From assembly GCA_013695975.1 (NCBI GenBank), contig JACCZL010000670.1:1-5665 (forward strand): 5,665 bases of DNA. Direction: 5' to 3'. The notes below the pieces were generated by a model. That model was not told the DNA's origin, searched no databases, and saw only the letters and a list, made by a program, of their open reading frames with translations. The translations under genes and the position numbers were made by a program. Shown here piece by piece: positions 5,283 through 5,665 of the stretch (the first letter of the stretch is position 1; every line of letters starts with the position of its first letter). Source of the stretch: Chloroflexota bacterium (GTDB taxonomy: Bacteria > Chloroflexota > UBA6077 > JACCZL01).

Positions 5283-5665
5283 ATGCCTCGCCTGGGGCGC
5301 ACCCGCTTCGCCCTCCTTCTCCCAACCGGCCTGCTGCTGGCCGGCCTGTTCGGGCTGACGGGCGTCGGTTCCCAGCCGAGCTGTCCGGCCGCGTCGGCTT
5401 CGGACGCCGCGCGCGTGGCTGTCGAGCCTCGCTCGGACAACGTGTTGGTCGCCGATGTTACCGTTGTGCTTGACGCGGCCGCGCCGATCTACCTCGAGTA
5501 CGGGAATGCCGAGGCGGGCTGGCTGCGGACGCCGCGGACCGGGCCCGCCCTCGTTCATCAACTGCCGATTCTCCGCCTTCGCCCGCAAGCCAGCTACCAG
5601 GTCAGAGCCTTTACCCTCGACGCGGCTGTCTGCCCGAGTGCCGTGGGGGCCGCCGAGCTCCGGAC
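5283..5665 (+). CDS. Exported protein with N-terminal beta-sandwich domain, possibly arylsulfate sulfotransferase-like, partial
   Basis: The first 127 residues of a gene that continues beyond the window. The start MPRLGRTR followed by a hydrophobic stretch (about 9-29) is a signal peptide or anchor. Cys34 follows, but its surroundings (QPSC) are not a good lipobox. From about 44 to 112 there is an alternating-strand domain: VAVEPRSDNVLVADVTVVLD, then YLEYGN (70-75), WLRTP (80-84), H92, and LRLRPQASYQVRAF (97-110). The YGN plus LRP-x-x-Y-x-v-A pattern is typical of Fn3-like sandwich domains. It also resembles the N-terminal domain of bacterial arylsulfate sulfotransferases, whose six-bladed propeller would follow downstream, out of sight. 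That assignment is inference. ATG 5283 is chosen because it places the signal peptide correctly. GTG 5139 (with GGGAG upstream) and GTG 5268 are in frame and open, and the first would add 48 mostly Arg/Pro/Ser-rich residues. Transcribed divergently from the dehydrogenase gene. Confidence 0.7.
   Translation, partial: MPRLGRTRFALLLPTGLLLAGLFGLTGVGSQPSCPAASASDAARVAVEPRSDNVLVADVTVVLDAAAPIYLEYGNAEAGWLRTPRTGPALVHQLPILRLRPQASYQVRAFTLDAAVCPSAVGAAELR

Overview
This window looks like chromosomal DNA of a high-GC, free-living bacterium. The genes are tightly packed, overlapping or nearly abutting, and translation starts are mostly TTG or GTG. Nothing shown fixes the taxon; Chloroflexota or another high-GC lineage is a guess. 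There are no rRNA or tRNA genes, CRISPR arrays or insertion sequences. Long open frames on the + strand opposite the minus-strand genes have low-complexity Arg/Pro/Gln-rich translations and are treated as shadows.

Layout: five genes lie on the minus strand and read right to left. (1) A secreted PQQ-type glucose/sorbosone dehydrogenase-like beta-propeller (4982 to 3783). After a 109-nt gap come (2) sulfotransferase A, P-loop type GGSGTR (3673 to 2870); (3) a short GT-B glycosyltransferase with an EX7E motif (2877 to 1939, overlapping gene 2 by 8 nt); (4) sulfotransferase B, P-loop type PRSGTT (1934 to 1101, starting 4 nt after gene 3, with its ribosome site across that gene's stop); and (5) a polytopic GT39/ArnT-like membrane glycosyltransferase (from about 1092, running off the left edge). 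Genes 2 to 5 form a compact, translationally coupled unit.

To the right, after a control region of about 300 nt (4983-5282), a divergent + strand gene begins near 5283 and runs off the window. It encodes an exported protein whose first domain looks like a beta-sandwich of the kind found at the N-terminus of bacterial arylsulfate sulfotransferases or in Fn3-like domains. The control region holds a perfect 12-bp palindrome, a 9-bp inverted repeat, three copies of an AGCGCT-n-TCAAGC element and possible promoters in both directions.

Working model (inference): the minus-strand unit builds or decorates a sulfated glycan or glycolipid. Cytosolic PAPS-dependent sulfotransferases and a cytosolic GT-B enzyme would act before a membrane GT39 enzyme that uses a polyprenyl-phosphate sugar. 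The exported dehydrogenase and the divergent exported protein would act outside the membrane. No substrate can be read from the sequence.
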